Assembly: GCF_003326475.1 (NCBI RefSeq)
Contig: NZ_JPWA01000022.1
Span: 1 to 64,000 of the forward strand
DNA: 64,000 nucleotides
Direction: 5' to 3'
Source of the DNA: Thalassospira xianhensis MCCC 1A02616
GTDB taxonomy: Bacteria > Pseudomonadota > Alphaproteobacteria > Rhodospirillales > Thalassospiraceae
Of this stretch, positions 32,873 to 42,025 are shown piece by piece (position 1 is the stretch's first letter; each line of letters starts with the position of its first letter). The notes beneath the pieces are model-generated. The model was not told the origin of the DNA. It saw only the letters and a program-made list of their open reading frames with translations, and did no database searches. The position numbers and the translations under genes are program-made.

Positions 32873-34006
32873 CTAGATCACATAGGCGGTCAGCGGTGCG
32901 AAACCGTTGAACGCCACCGAGGCATAAGTGGTGGTATAGGCACCGGTTGCTTCGATCAGAACCTCGTCACCGATGGTCAGCGCAATCGGCAGATCATAGG
33001 GTTTCTTTTCGTAAAGCACGTCGGCCGAATCACAGGTCGGACCGGCAAGAACGCACGGTGCAACATCGCCGCCGTCATGGATCGTGGTGATCGGATAACG
33101 GATCGCTTCGTCCATGGTTTCGGCAAGGCCACCGAATTTACCGATATCAAGGTAAACCCAACGCACATCGTCATCTTCATGTTTGCGCGAAATTAGCACG
33201 ACTTCAGCTTTGATCACGCCTGCATCACCAACCATGCCACGGCCCGGCTCGATAATGGTTTCGGGCATGTGGTTGCCGAAATGGTTGTGAAGTGCATCAA
33301 TGATTGCGGCACCGTATGCTTCGGTTGCCGGAACGTCGCGCAGATACCGGGTCGGGAAACCGCCACCCATATTGACCATGCGAAGGACAATGCCCTTTTC
33401 GGCAAGGGTGCGGAAAATCGACGAGGCTTCTGCAAGGGCGGTGTTCCAAGCATCAAGATTGCACTGCTGCGATCCGACATGGAAGGAAACGCCATAGGCG
33501 TCCAGACCCATGTGATGGGCATGCTGAAGAACTTCGAGCGCCATGCTCGGTGCGCAGCCGAATTTGCGCGACAGCGGCCATTCAGCACCTTCGCCATCAG
33601 TCAGAATGCGGCAGAACACACGCGAAGCCGGAGCAACACGGGCGATCTTTTCGACTTCTTCGACGCAATCAACGGCGAACAGGCGAACACCCATTTCATA
33701 AGCACGCGCAATGTCGCGTTCTTTCTTGATGGTGTTTCCAAACGAAATACGCTCTGGGCTCGCACCTGCGGCCATCGCCATTTCGATTTCGGGCACGGAT
33801 GCAGTGTCGAAGTTGCTACCAAGATCGGCAAGCAGGCTGAGAACTTCCGGTGCCGGGTTTGCCTTGACCGCATAGAAAATGCGGGAATCCGGCAGGGCAC
33901 GGGTGAAGGTTTCGTAGTTACGCTGAACCACGTCAAGGTCAACGACCAGGCACGGACCTTCCGGTCGGTTCTGGGCGAGAAAATCGATAATACGCTGAGT
34001 TGCCAT
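32873..34006 (-). CDS. Ornithine/lysine decarboxylase, eukaryote-type (fold III, PLP)
   Basis: A 377-residue alanine-racemase-fold decarboxylase. The PLP lysine is Lys48 in FYAVKANP; the phosphate-binding glycines are in NMGGGFPTRY; EPGRGMVGD binds the cofactor; and the active-site Cys is in GPTCDSADVLYE. It decarboxylates ornithine to putrescine in the cytoplasm. The start at 34006 is supported by GGGAGAA on the minus strand; the longer frame from 34027 lacks one. A roughly 350-base structured leader precedes it, corresponding to the speF RNA of alphaproteobacterial ornithine decarboxylases, so expression is probably controlled in the leader. Confidence 0.93.
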   Translation of the reverse strand: MATQRIIDFLAQNRPEGPCLVVDLDVVQRNYETFTRALPDSRIFYAVKANPAPEVLSLLADLGSNFDTASVPEIEMAMAAGASPERISFGNTIKKERDIARAYEMGVRLFAVDCVEEVEKIARVAPASRVFCRILTDGEGAEWPLSRKFGCAPSMALEVLQHAHHMGLDAYGVSFHVGSQQCNLDAWNTALAEASSIFRTLAEKGIVLRMVNMGGGFPTRYLRDVPATEAYGAAIIDALHNHFGNHMPETIIEPGRGMVGDAGVIKAEVVLISRKHEDDDVRWVYLDIGKFGGLAETMDEAIRYPITTIHDGGDVAPCVLAGPTCDSADVLYEKKPYDLPIALTIGDEVLIEATGAYTTTYASVAFNGFAPLTAYVI

Positions 34007-34376
34007 TGGGGCGTTCTCCCATTCCACGATATGGCAGCTTGCGGTACCTGATGCGTTTAGGCGCGGTGGAGGCGCATATACGCGGACTACCGTCAGGCTG
34101 ATAAGCTCCGGCGCCTACCGGAACTTGCGAAACTTTTGCCTCGCTCTGGATGGGAGTTTCCCGTCCGCACGTAGGGCAATGATGGTGTGCCTCTTCAGTG
34201 TCGGTGGTATTTGGACAACCACCTGAGACCAAAAAAGCCCTACACCGTCGTTGCTTTAAGTAAGTCCTACGGGTTCCATCTAGCAGGACCACCACAGGCA
34301 CGTGCGACTTTGGGCAAGTCGCGATGTACGCCTGTTGAACCCCACGTGCAAGTGAAATTTTATGGCGTTTTGTCAT
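33939..34376 (-). other. Upstream open frame through the speF leader, overlapping the decarboxylase start
   Basis: An ATG at 34376 opens a 145-codon frame that crosses the whole leader and ends 67 bases inside the decarboxylase gene in another frame. The product is basic and Cys-rich (RRCRAFLVSGGC, HHHCPTCGRE) and matches no family I know. No strong ribosome site precedes it. It may be chance in GC-rich sequence, or it may be a translated leader frame whose reading affects decarboxylase initiation. Confidence 0.25.
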
Positions 34377-34380
34377 GAGA
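34020..34380 (-). ncRNA. speF-type structured 5' leader of the ornithine decarboxylase gene
   Basis: A GC-rich non-coding leader of about 350 bases directly upstream of the decarboxylase gene. On the minus strand it contains several clean hairpins: GGTGGT with ACCACC (34223-34203), TCCGG with CCGGA (34122-34107), and a GACGGGAAACTCCCATC element near 34170-34155. Position, length and target gene match the speF RNA motif described upstream of ornithine decarboxylase in alphaproteobacteria. The exact ends are approximate and I could not score the family model. A 145-codon frame (34376-33939) runs through it; see the separate entry. Confidence 0.65.
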
Positions 34381-34593
34381 CAACCGCAGAAACGTCGAAC
34401 TATTCATGTTGCTTCGCACAAAATGGCGCGAATGGCCGATTTTGGGGTTGGCAAGAACGTGATTTATCGGATTTCGACATGGGGCATTGCAATTTGTGCA
34501 TATCCAGAGATGAGATTGACCGCGTCCGATTACCAGAGTAGCGATAAATAACGGGCGGTAATTGCGCGCCGAATTTAAACAGGATGGCATAGA

Positions 34594-35820
34594 TTGGATT
34601 GGCTGGTTGTTGCCGTATTTGGCGGAGTCTATATCGGCATGGCGCTGGGGCGTTGGCCGGGGCTTGCGATCAATCGTACGGGGATTGCGTTGATTGGCGC
34701 GCTGGTGCTGCTGTTAAGCGGCGCGGTCGATGGGGATGCAGCACTGGCATCGGTCGATTTCGCAACACTTTCGGTGTTGCTGACATTGATGGTGTTGTCA
34801 TCGCAATATGCCGCCAGCGGTTTCTTTGACTGGATCGGTAACCGGATCACCCACCTTGACCTGACCGCGCGCGGGCTTCTGGCTGGGGTGATTGCGATTT
34901 GCGGCGGACTGTCGGCGGTGATGACCAATGATGTTGTTGTCTGGGCGGTAACGCCGATTCTGATACAGGGCGTGATGTCCCGCCGTCTTGATCCGCGTCC
35001 CTATGTGATTGCGGTCGCGTGTGCTGCCAATGCCGGATCTGCCGCGACCCTGATCGGTAATCCACAGAACCTGATGATTGCCGAATTCGGGCAGCTTGAT
35101 TTCACGGCCTTTCTCCTTGCGTGCGGTGTGCCGGCCCTGATTGGACTTTTGATTGTATATGGCGTGATTGCCTATGGTCCGATGACCCGCGCCGCGTTTG
35201 ATTCGGTGCCAAATGGTGCAGTATTGGGTGAAGGTGCGCCGATCCGTCTTGACCGACCGATGCTGATCAAGGCATTGGCCGCGACCCTGGCGGTAATCGC
35301 GATCTTTATCTTTGTAGAAGATCGCGCCCTTTGGTCATTGCTGATTGTGGCCGTGCTATTGCTGAGCCGAAAGCTTGGTACTGATCAGGTGCTGGGCCGG
35401 GTCGACTGGCATTTGCTAGCGCTATTTTGTGGGCTGTTCATCGTTACCGGGGCAATGGCCGGTGATGATGCGATTGCCGCCTTGTTCCGCGATGCGCTCT
35501 CGGGGCTTCGGATTGATAACCCGGCGGTGCTGGCGGTCCTTTCACTTGCGGGCAGTAACACGATTGGCAATGTACCGCTGGTGATGATGTTGCTGTCACT
35601 TGGCCCGGATTGGACGCCGGAACTGTTGCACGGGCTTGCGGTTTTCAGCACATTGTCGGGCAACTTTTTAATTGTCGGATCGGTTGCCAATATCATTGCG
35701 GTCGAACAGGCGCGCGCCGCCGGTATTGCCATCGGCTTTGGCGATTATGCCCGGATCGGCGTTCCGGTTACCCTGATCAGTCTTGCGTTTGCGTGGGGCT
35801 GGATCATGCTGTTTGTTTGA
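34594..35820 (+). CDS. SLC13/ArsB-type anion permease
   Basis: A 408-residue membrane protein with about eleven hydrophobic segments. The two ion-transporter repeats are marked by LSAVMTNDVVVWAVTPILIQ and, in the second half, GSNTIGNVPLVMMLLS; between them is GSAATLIGNPQNLMIAEF. This is the ArsB/CitM/NhaD-like layout. The substrate is not evident; no arsenic genes are near. It must start at the TTG at 34594, with AGGA at 34581-34584, because the nearby ATG at 34584 is followed by a stop. The DUF3830 gene begins 11 bases later, so they form a pair. Confidence 0.83.
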   Translation: MDWLVVAVFGGVYIGMALGRWPGLAINRTGIALIGALVLLLSGAVDGDAALASVDFATLSVLLTLMVLSSQYAASGFFDWIGNRITHLDLTARGLLAGVIAICGGLSAVMTNDVVVWAVTPILIQGVMSRRLDPRPYVIAVACAANAGSAATLIGNPQNLMIAEFGQLDFTAFLLACGVPALIGLLIVYGVIAYGPMTRAAFDSVPNGAVLGEGAPIRLDRPMLIKALAATLAVIAIFIFVEDRALWSLLIVAVLLLSRKLGTDQVLGRVDWHLLALFCGLFIVTGAMAGDDAIAALFRDALSGLRIDNPAVLAVLSLAGSNTIGNVPLVMMLLSLGPDWTPELLHGLAVFSTLSGNFLIVGSVANIIAVEQARAAGIAIGFGDYARIGVPVTLISLAFAWGWIMLFV

Positions 35821-35831
35821 ATGGATTTATC

Positions 35832-36245
35832 ATGACCAAGATTAAAATCACCGCAGGCCCATTCATCTTTGATGGTGTGCTTGAAATCGCCAAGGCACCC
35901 CAAACCTGCAAGGCGTTCATGGATCGCATGCCGTTTGAAAGCAAGGCGGTACATGTCCGCTGGAGCGGCGAGGGCGTATGGATGCCGCTTGGCGATTATC
36001 AGTTTGGCGTTGGGTATGAAAACCACACCAGTTTCCCGGCACCGGGTCAGATCATCCTGTATCCCGGCGGGATCAGCGAAACCGAAATCCTGTTGGCCTA
36101 TGGCGGTGTTCATTTCGCCTCCAAGGTCGGTCAGCTTGCAGGCAACCATTTCATCACTGTCACCAGAAATGTTGGTGACCTTGAAAAGCTGGGCAAGATG
36201 ACATTGTGGGAAGGCGCACAACCGATCCGGTTTGAGATGGCATGA
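35832..36245 (+). CDS. DUF3830 family protein (cyclophilin-like fold)
   Basis: A 137-residue soluble protein beginning MTKIKITAGPFIFDGVLEIA. The segments CKAFMDRMPFESKAVHVRWS, GEGVWMPLG, LYPGGISETEILLAYG and NHFITVTRN match the DUF3830/cyclophilin-like proteins. The HVRWSGEG and AGNHFITV parts lie where such proteins form a barrel pocket. No function is established. Family members often stand beside amidohydrolase or transport genes. Here it follows an anion permease by 11 bases, suggesting a joint role in handling a small carboxylate or carbamoyl compound (inference). Confidence 0.7.
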   Translation: MTKIKITAGPFIFDGVLEIAKAPQTCKAFMDRMPFESKAVHVRWSGEGVWMPLGDYQFGVGYENHTSFPAPGQIILYPGGISETEILLAYGGVHFASKVGQLAGNHFITVTRNVGDLEKLGKMTLWEGAQPIRFEMA

Positions 36246-36337
36246 TCGCGTCCGCAGTGTGAAGCCGCACACTCGCCAATGTGGCCTGACTGATCTAGAA
36301 GCCTTCTTATCTTCGGGATTGGCAGGCGAGTGCGGAC

Positions 36338-36931
36338 GTGTTTGAGACAATCAATCTTTGGATTCAGGATCATCAGCAGCTGGTCTATACGCTGATTTTT
36401 ACCTATTGCGTGAGCAAGGCCAGCATCCTGCCGGTTTTTGTCGGCATCTTTGTCGTGTCCGAAAGCCTTCTGATCGGGCCATCCATGGTCGCGATGATTT
36501 CCGGCGCGTTTGTCGGTGACATGGTACGGTTCTGGTTGGGGCGGAAATATGGTGATGTGATTGTCAGAAAGCTGCCTGACTCGTTTTCAAAGTGGTTGGG
36601 CAAAACCATGCGCCTGTTTGAGCATTATGGTGTCGCCTACATCATACTGTGTCGCTATCCCAACACCATCCGCTCTATCAGTGTGTTTCCGGTGGGAATG
36701 AGCTCGATGTCGTTCATCCGGTTCCTGCCACTGAGCATCGCATCGATCCTGATCTGGATCGGATCGTTCTTCGCGCTTGGATATGTCTTGGGTGAGGGGA
36801 TGTCGGAACTGCTGGAACGCAATCTGACCTTGCTTAGTCCGATCCTGCTGATTGTATTTCTGGGGCTTGGCTGGTTCGGTCTTCGTCGGATCGACAAGCT
36901 GGAGCAACAGGCCGAAAAGGCCATCAAGTAA
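36338..36931 (+). CDS. DedA/VTT-family membrane protein
   Basis: A 197-residue inner-membrane protein. The VTT (SNARE-associated) features are SGAFVGDMVRFWLGRKYGD and the conserved Arg segment FEHYGVAYIILCRYPNTIRS followed by FPVGMSSMSFIRFL. DedA proteins are lipid-carrier flippases or affect proton motive force. The start is a GTG at 36338 with AGGCGAG upstream; no ATG fits the conserved N-terminus. It ends with a terminator shared with the convergent U32 gene. Confidence 0.82.
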   Translation: MFETINLWIQDHQQLVYTLIFTYCVSKASILPVFVGIFVVSESLLIGPSMVAMISGAFVGDMVRFWLGRKYGDVIVRKLPDSFSKWLGKTMRLFEHYGVAYIILCRYPNTIRSISVFPVGMSSMSFIRFLPLSIASILIWIGSFFALGYVLGEGMSELLERNLTLLSPILLIVFLGLGWFGLRRIDKLEQQAEKAIK

Positions 36932-36940
36932 CCCAAAAGA

Positions 36941-36970
36941 AAACGGCAGCCACATTGGGCTGCCGTTTCT
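36941..36970. terminator. Bidirectional terminator between the DedA and U32 genes
   Basis: AAACGGCAGCC (36941-36951) pairs perfectly with GGCTGCCGTTT (36958-36968). T- and A-runs are short but present on both sides. Confidence 0.8.
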
Positions 36971-36991
36971 GTATCCGGGCGTTGTGTATGC

Positions 36992-38638
36992 TTATTCAGC
37001 AGCAATCGTCTTGCCGTCTTTTTCCAGCATCTCACCCTGTTTGCGTTTGGCAAGAATTTCGCGGGCCTTGGCATAGCTGTCGTCATGCCAGAAGATCAGG
37101 CAGCCATTGCAGCCACGGCCGCAGCAACCCTTGGTGCCGACGCGCGGTGTGCGGAAAGAGCGTTCTTTCTGGCGGTCATCAAGGGCGGTCTGAAGCGCTT
37201 CGCGCTTGGCGTCATAGCGTTCTTCATTGCCTTTGCCCATTTCGATCTTGTGGCCTTCCTGATCAAGTTTCAGGCGCTGCCATTCGTCTTCGGACAGGGC
37301 CTTTTCCTTGCGCACGATGGTCATCGGCAGGATTTCGCGTTTCAGGAATTCCGGGTCCTCCTGTTCAAACAGGCTGAACGGAAGGCGGATGCGCGGATGG
37401 GTATTGGCATGCACCGCTTCGCCGACCTTGCCAGTTGCAGCATCGATGAATTCATACATGCGGATGAAAACGGTCTGGCGCGAACGCGGCGGGACGATTT
37501 CAATGACGTCACCGGGCAACATGCGGTTTTTGACCGACATGATGAAGGTGTCGTCTTCGACTTCCTCGATCATCCCGGCAAATTCCCAATCCGACACATT
37601 GGTATTGCTGTCATAGCCATGTGCATAATTGGTCAGACGGCCATCATGGAATGCCAACGTATAGCCACGGTTCGGGATGGTTGCCAGTTCCTTCATATAT
37701 TCTTCGGCAGACCAGTTTTCCGGGTCCTTGTACCAGTCATCAATCGCCATGCGATACGCACGCGCAACCAGCCCCGCGTAATAGGGGCTTTTGCCGCGGC
37801 CTTCGACCTTGAGGCTGTCGACACCGATTTTGAGGTAATCTTCGAGCTTCGGCATGATGCAAAGATCGCGCGAGTTCAGGATATAGGAACCACGTTCGTC
37901 TTCCTGAATTTCCATCAGCTCGCCCGGACGCATGTCTTCTTCAAGGAAGAAGTCAAACATTTCGAGGTTTTCCTCGGTCAGTTTGAGTTCCTTGACCGTG
38001 CCGTCCTTAAGCTTCATGTGGACTTTGTATTTCCAGCGGCACGAGTTCGCACATGCCCCCTGATTGGCACCACGTTCGGCCATGAAGTTCGAAAGCAGGC
38101 AACGCCCGGAATAGGTCATGCACATCGAGCCATGCACGAAGGCCTCGATCTTGATGTCCTGGCATTTGGAGCGGATTTCGGTCAGTTCCTCGTAGGAAAC
38201 CTCGCGCCCCAGAACGACCAGTTTGGCCCCAATGCTTTGCCAGAATTTGACCGACTGCCACGAACAGACATTGGCCTGTGTCGAAACATGCAGATCAAGT
38301 TCCGGGGCGTGTTCGCGGACAAACATGAAAACACCAGGATCGGCAACGATCAGCCCGTCCGGACGAACCTTGCGCACGGTGTCGACATATTCCGGCAGCT
38401 TGTCGATATCCTTGTTGTGCGAGAACAGGTTCAGCGTCAGGTAAACGCGAACGCCATGTTCATGGGCAAAGTCGATCCCTTCGACCACATCATCAAGCGA
38501 CATCTGGCTTTTGACCCGAAGCGACAGGTCCGGCGTGCCCATATAAACGGCGTCCGCACCATACAGTACGGCGACTTTCAGTTTTTCGAGCGAGCCAGCG
38601 GGCATCAGCAATTCGGAACGGCGCGATTGATTACTCAT
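36992..38638 (-). CDS. U32 peptidase-like protein (TrhP/YegQ-like tRNA hydroxylation factor)
   Basis: A 548-residue U32-family protein. The family signature EAFVHGSMCMTYSGRCLLSN is complete, followed by GACANSCRWKY, supplying several cysteines. N-terminal ELLMPAGSLEKLKVAVLYGA and the barrel segments are typical of YegQ/TrhP, which with prephenate helps make 5-hydroxyuridine in tRNA wobble positions. A C-terminal KGCCGRGCNGCLIFWHD adds a Cys cluster that may hold an iron-sulfur centre. It is longer than E. coli TrhP (about 450). ATG 38638 is preferred to the adjacent GTG. Confidence 0.85.
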   Translation of the reverse strand: MSNQSRRSELLMPAGSLEKLKVAVLYGADAVYMGTPDLSLRVKSQMSLDDVVEGIDFAHEHGVRVYLTLNLFSHNKDIDKLPEYVDTVRKVRPDGLIVADPGVFMFVREHAPELDLHVSTQANVCSWQSVKFWQSIGAKLVVLGREVSYEELTEIRSKCQDIKIEAFVHGSMCMTYSGRCLLSNFMAERGANQGACANSCRWKYKVHMKLKDGTVKELKLTEENLEMFDFFLEEDMRPGELMEIQEDERGSYILNSRDLCIMPKLEDYLKIGVDSLKVEGRGKSPYYAGLVARAYRMAIDDWYKDPENWSAEEYMKELATIPNRGYTLAFHDGRLTNYAHGYDSNTNVSDWEFAGMIEEVEDDTFIMSVKNRMLPGDVIEIVPPRSRQTVFIRMYEFIDAATGKVGEAVHANTHPRIRLPFSLFEQEDPEFLKREILPMTIVRKEKALSEDEWQRLKLDQEGHKIEMGKGNEERYDAKREALQTALDDRQKERSFRTPRVGTKGCCGRGCNGCLIFWHDDSYAKAREILAKRKQGEMLEKDGKTIAAE

Positions 38639-38830
38639 CACTTGCGGGTCTTTTCTTTGGGGTACGGGAATGCTCTCTGTCCGTCGGAATTCAATGATCC
38701 GGCGGTGAATTTGCGCGTGTCATATCACAATCGCACAACGCTTGCCGATCAAAATCGCACATTTCATGGGAATTGCAAAGCATCAGGGTTGGGGGCCCTT
38801 AGTGACGTCTAACCGCACAGGCCAGATCAA

Positions 38831-38855
38831 GCCCCCTGCCGGAAAGGCAGGGGGC
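38831..38855 (-). repeat. GC-rich hairpin after the symporter gene
   Basis: GCCCCCTGCC (38831-38840) pairs perfectly with GGCAGGGGGC (38846-38855). It follows the symporter stop on the minus strand. No T-run follows, so it is a weak terminator or a 3' stabiliser. Confidence 0.6.
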
Positions 38856-38869
38856 GGGTTGACCGACAA

Positions 38870-40417
38870 TCAGGTTTCCGCTTCGGCCGTCGCGGATTTG
38901 TCGACCTTGCGGATTTCGCCGCGTTCGATTTTGGCCCAGTACTGGTTCACTTCGCCGCGCACGACCGACATTAGCAGATATAGGCCGATGACGTTCGGGA
39001 TGGCCATGGCAAAGATCATGGAATCCGAGAAGTCGATCACGGGACCGAGGCTCATGCTCGCACCCACAATGACACACAGGCAGAAGAACAGTTTGAAGAT
39101 GATTTCCTTGCCTTTGCCTTCACCCACAAGATAGGTCCAGGCTTTCAGGCCGTAATAAGACCATGACAGCATGGTTGAAAAGGCAAACAGGACCACGGCA
39201 AGTGCCAGTACTAGCGGGAACCATGTAAAGGCCGATGCGAATGCCGCCGATGTCAGTTCAACACCGGTCAGGCCGGAATTGAGTTCGCCGCTGATGGTAA
39301 TGACAAGGGCTGTCATGGTGCAGATCACAACAGTATCGATAAACGGTTCAAGCAGGGCGACATAACCCTCTGTCACCGGTTCCTTGGTTCGTACCGCCGA
39401 ATGGGCGATGGCAGCCGAGCCGATACCGGCCTCGTTGGAAAAGGCTGCACGTTTGAAGCCCTGGATCAAGGCCCCGACAACACCACCGGCCACACCTGCC
39501 CCGGTAAAGGCCCCGACGAAAATGTCGCTAAACGCCTGACCGACCATACCGATATTGCTGATGATAATAACCAGCCCGGCGGTGACATAAATTACCGCCA
39601 TGAAAGGCACGATTTTTTCGGTGACCTTGGCAATCGATTTGATGCCGCCAATGATGACCGAACCGACAATGACGGCCATGATCAGGCCGAACAGCCAGCC
39701 GCTTCCGGCAAGGAAGCTGTTTTCACCGCCGGTAACATTGACGACCTGCTGGAAGGCCTGATTGGCCTGAAACATGTTGCCGCCGCCAACAGCACCACCG
39801 ATGCAGCAGATCGAAAAGAGGATGGCGAGCGCCTTGCCCAGTCCGGGTTTGCCTTTTTCCGCCAGTCCTTTGGAAAGGTAGTACATCGGCCCGCCCGATA
39901 CGCGACCATCGGGATATTCATTGCGGTATTTTACCCCAAGTGTGCATTCGGTGAATTTCGATGCCATGCCCATCAAACCAGCAAGGATCATCCAGAATGT
40001 CGCCCCTGGTCCGCCGATGGAAACCGCGACAGCAACACCGGCGATGTTGCCAAGGCCGACGGTACCTGACAGAGCCGTTGCCAATGCCTGAAAATGCGAA
40101 ACTTCACCCGCATCATCGGGATGTGAATAATCACCTTTCACCAATGCAATTGCATGGCCGAATTTGCGGAATTGCACGAAGCCGAAATAAAGCGTGAAAA
40201 TGGCGGCGGCAATCACAAGCCAGCCGACGATGAGCGGGAAATCATTCCCTGCGATGGGTACAGAATAGAAAATTGCACCGGCAATGACGTTTGAGATCGG
40301 TGCAACGGTTTCGTTGATACGCTGGTCAAGTGACCCTTCCTGCGCCATTGCCGTAAAGGGGAAAATAGTCGCCGTTATGCCCGCGGCCCACGCCGGGAGT
40401 TTGTACTGGCAAGACAT
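38870..40417 (-). CDS. Alanine/glycine:sodium symporter (AGCS family)
   Basis: A 515-residue membrane protein with about eleven hydrophobic segments. The AGCS signature is intact ([20 protein letters not shown], then [14 protein letters not shown] and [12 protein letters not shown]), and [19 protein letters not shown] is the conserved substrate segment. It imports alanine or glycine with Na+. The N-terminus ([21 protein letters not shown], ending TAMAQEG) looks like a cleavable signal peptide, as in several alphaproteobacterial members. A universal stress protein gene precedes it by 53 bases, and an Lrp-type regulator is divergent beyond that, so amino-acid-responsive control is likely. Confidence 0.9.
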   Translation of the reverse strand: MSCQYKLPAWAAGITATIFPFTAMAQEGSLDQRINETVAPISNVIAGAIFYSVPIAGNDFPLIVGWLVIAAAIFTLYFGFVQFRKFGHAIALVKGDYSHPDDAGEVSHFQALATALSGTVGLGNIAGVAVAVSIGGPGATFWMILAGLMGMASKFTECTLGVKYRNEYPDGRVSGGPMYYLSKGLAEKGKPGLGKALAILFSICCIGGAVGGGNMFQANQAFQQVVNVTGGENSFLAGSGWLFGLIMAVIVGSVIIGGIKSIAKVTEKIVPFMAVIYVTAGLVIIISNIGMVGQAFSDIFVGAFTGAGVAGGVVGALIQGFKRAAFSNEAGIGSAAIAHSAVRTKEPVTEGYVALLEPFIDTVVICTMTALVITISGELNSGLTGVELTSAAFASAFTWFPLVLALAVVLFAFSTMLSWSYYGLKAWTYLVGEGKGKEIIFKLFFCLCVIVGASMSLGPVIDFSDSMIFAMAIPNVIGLYLLMSVVRGEVNQYWAKIERGEIRKVDKSATAEAET

Positions 40418-40470
40418 GAGAACTCTCCGATTTTGATTGTTTTATGTTTTGACTGCAAACCCGGTGGTGT

Positions 40471-40917
40471 TCAGGGCACCACGGTGACCGGCACGGGACT
40501 GGCCTGAACCAGTGTCAGGGCAAGGCTGCCCAGTAATCGCGCGCCAAGGGCTGTGCCGCCCTTTCGACCAAGGACGATCTGTGTGGCTTTCTTTTCCTTG
40601 GCGATCTGGCAGATCAGTTCGCCAGAATGGCCGTATCTGACCTCGTAGGTCATTGGGATTTTGCGGTCGATGAAAACACGAAGTGCCGGGGCAAGGGTGG
40701 CCTCGGCACGGGAAAGTTCTTCGGTTCGGCGTTGATGGCGTTCTTCAAGTTCCTGGGCCGACAGAAAGCTGTATGGCGACCATTCCAGAACATAAATGAC
40801 ATGTACCGGGCATCCTTCGGCGGCGGCCCGGTTGGCGGTAAATTGAACCGCGCGGTCTGCTGCCTCTGTCCCGTCATAGCCAATCAGGATCGGCTTCACG
40901 GATGGTGTCTGTGACAT
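40471..40917 (-). CDS. Universal stress protein, UspA family
   Basis: A 148-residue UspA-fold protein: PILIGYDGTEAADRAVQFTA at the N-terminus and the ATP-loop-like GRKGGTALGARLLGSLALTL and SPVPVTVVP at the C-terminus. The G-x2-G-x9-G(S) nucleotide motif is partly kept. The start at 40917 has an AGGGAC site. It lies upstream of the symporter gene on the same strand, an arrangement in which the stress protein may modulate transporter activity (inference). Confidence 0.87.
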   Translation of the reverse strand: MSQTPSVKPILIGYDGTEAADRAVQFTANRAAAEGCPVHVIYVLEWSPYSFLSAQELEERHQRRTEELSRAEATLAPALRVFIDRKIPMTYEVRYGHSGELICQIAKEKKATQIVLGRKGGTALGARLLGSLALTLVQASPVPVTVVP

Positions 40918-41164
40918 GGTGAAGTCCCTTTTTGCGATAGTTGTTCGTTGTCGGTTTTCCACTCCCGTTGCGCCGGACTTGATCCGGTCTTGCCGACATC
41001 CGCTGGTCGCTGATGCCTGTGCGACCCGGGCCAGCGGTTTGCTGCCGTTGGTTAATGATACGACTTTATGCCAGGTGGTTTTCCCTAAAGTTGATTTGAT
41101 GGATGGGTAATTTCACTTATTATTTCCGTTGTAATAGGAAATTTAATTACATTAGAGGTGCCAA

Positions 41165-41620
41165 ATGGGTGTTTTGGACAAGATTGATCTTGCGGTTCTG
41201 CGCGAAGTTGCAGTGAATGGCCGGATTACGGTTACGGATCTGGCGCATCGCGTCGGACTTTCGAAAACACCCTGTGCCCTGCGTCTGCGACGGCTGGAAG
41301 AAAGTCAGCATATCCTTGGATACCGGGCGATTCTTCATCCGGAGAAAATGGGGGCCAGCCATATTGCTTTTGTTCAGGTAATCCTGACCGATACCAAGAC
41401 CGAGGCGCTTAATGCGTTCAACAAGGCCGTTCACGACGTGCCGGAAATCGAGCAATGCCACATGATCGCGGGGGCGTTTGATTACCTGATCAAGGTGCGC
41501 AGCCGTGATATTGGCGATTATCGACGTGTATTGGGTGAGAAGATTTCCGAACTGCCATATGTGTCGCACACATCGACCTTTGTCGTGATGGAAGCGGTCA
41601 AGGACAGCTATTCGCTGTAG
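41165..41620 (+). CDS. Lrp/AsnC-family transcriptional regulator
   Basis: A 151-residue Lrp-type regulator. The helix-turn-helix is at about residues 18-50 (NGRITVTDLAHRVGLSKTPC) and the RAM ligand domain is at 65-145 (ASHIAFVQVILTD, QCHMIAGAFDYLIKVRSRDI). The helix layout resembles PutR-like proline regulators. AGAGGTG precedes the ATG. It is divergent from the stress protein/symporter pair, so an amino acid such as alanine or proline may be its ligand and the symporter its target (inference). Confidence 0.88.
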   Translation: MGVLDKIDLAVLREVAVNGRITVTDLAHRVGLSKTPCALRLRRLEESQHILGYRAILHPEKMGASHIAFVQVILTDTKTEALNAFNKAVHDVPEIEQCHMIAGAFDYLIKVRSRDIGDYRRVLGEKISELPYVSHTSTFVVMEAVKDSYSL

Positions 41621-42025
41621 TCTTCGGCTTTCTGGCGACGAAAGAGCAAAACAAGGGAAATGCTGGATAAAACTGCAAGTTTAACAGTCTGCATTTTTTA
41701 ATCTTGACCAAATGATCAGGATTGGACATGCTATATCCGTCAGAGAGAGGCATCTGTACGTGCAATCAACCGGGAACAACCCGAACTCCATAAAAGCGCG
41801 GCAGATTGAATACTGGGAAACAGTCCGGCAATATGCCGGACGGATACGCCAAGAATGTCATTGATAGAAGACGCAGAGATGGTCGGGCCCGCCTGTCCAC
41901 ATACGCCATAAATCCATCCGAAGCCCTTTGCGGCTTACATGGCGGCTGGTCTTTTGAGGATGCCATTCTTGTTTTGTCTCTCGCTGACGCCAGGAGAGGA
42001 CGCCTTTTTGGCAGGGAGACAAACC
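41621..42025 (+). promoter_or_regulatory. 405-base leader/control region before preT
   Basis: No gene is evident. A RutR-like box TTGACCAAATGATCAG lies at 41704-41719 and doubles as a possible -35. A perfect hairpin GTCCGGCA/TGCCGGAC lies at 41823-41841. The remaining leader is about 180 bases to preT. Its ribosome site is AGGGAGA at 42013-42019. Confidence 0.55.
41704..41719. promoter_or_regulatory. RutR-like operator before preT
   Basis: TTGACCAAATGATCAG fits the E. coli RutR consensus TTGACCAnnTGGTCAA at 12 of 14 positions. A second box precedes rutR at 47670-47685. Confidence 0.65.

Noticed and set aside
37085-38812. 575-codon plus-strand frame opposite the U32 gene
   Set aside because: The minus-strand U32 protein has its full signature; the plus frame has no recognisable domain and no ribosome site.
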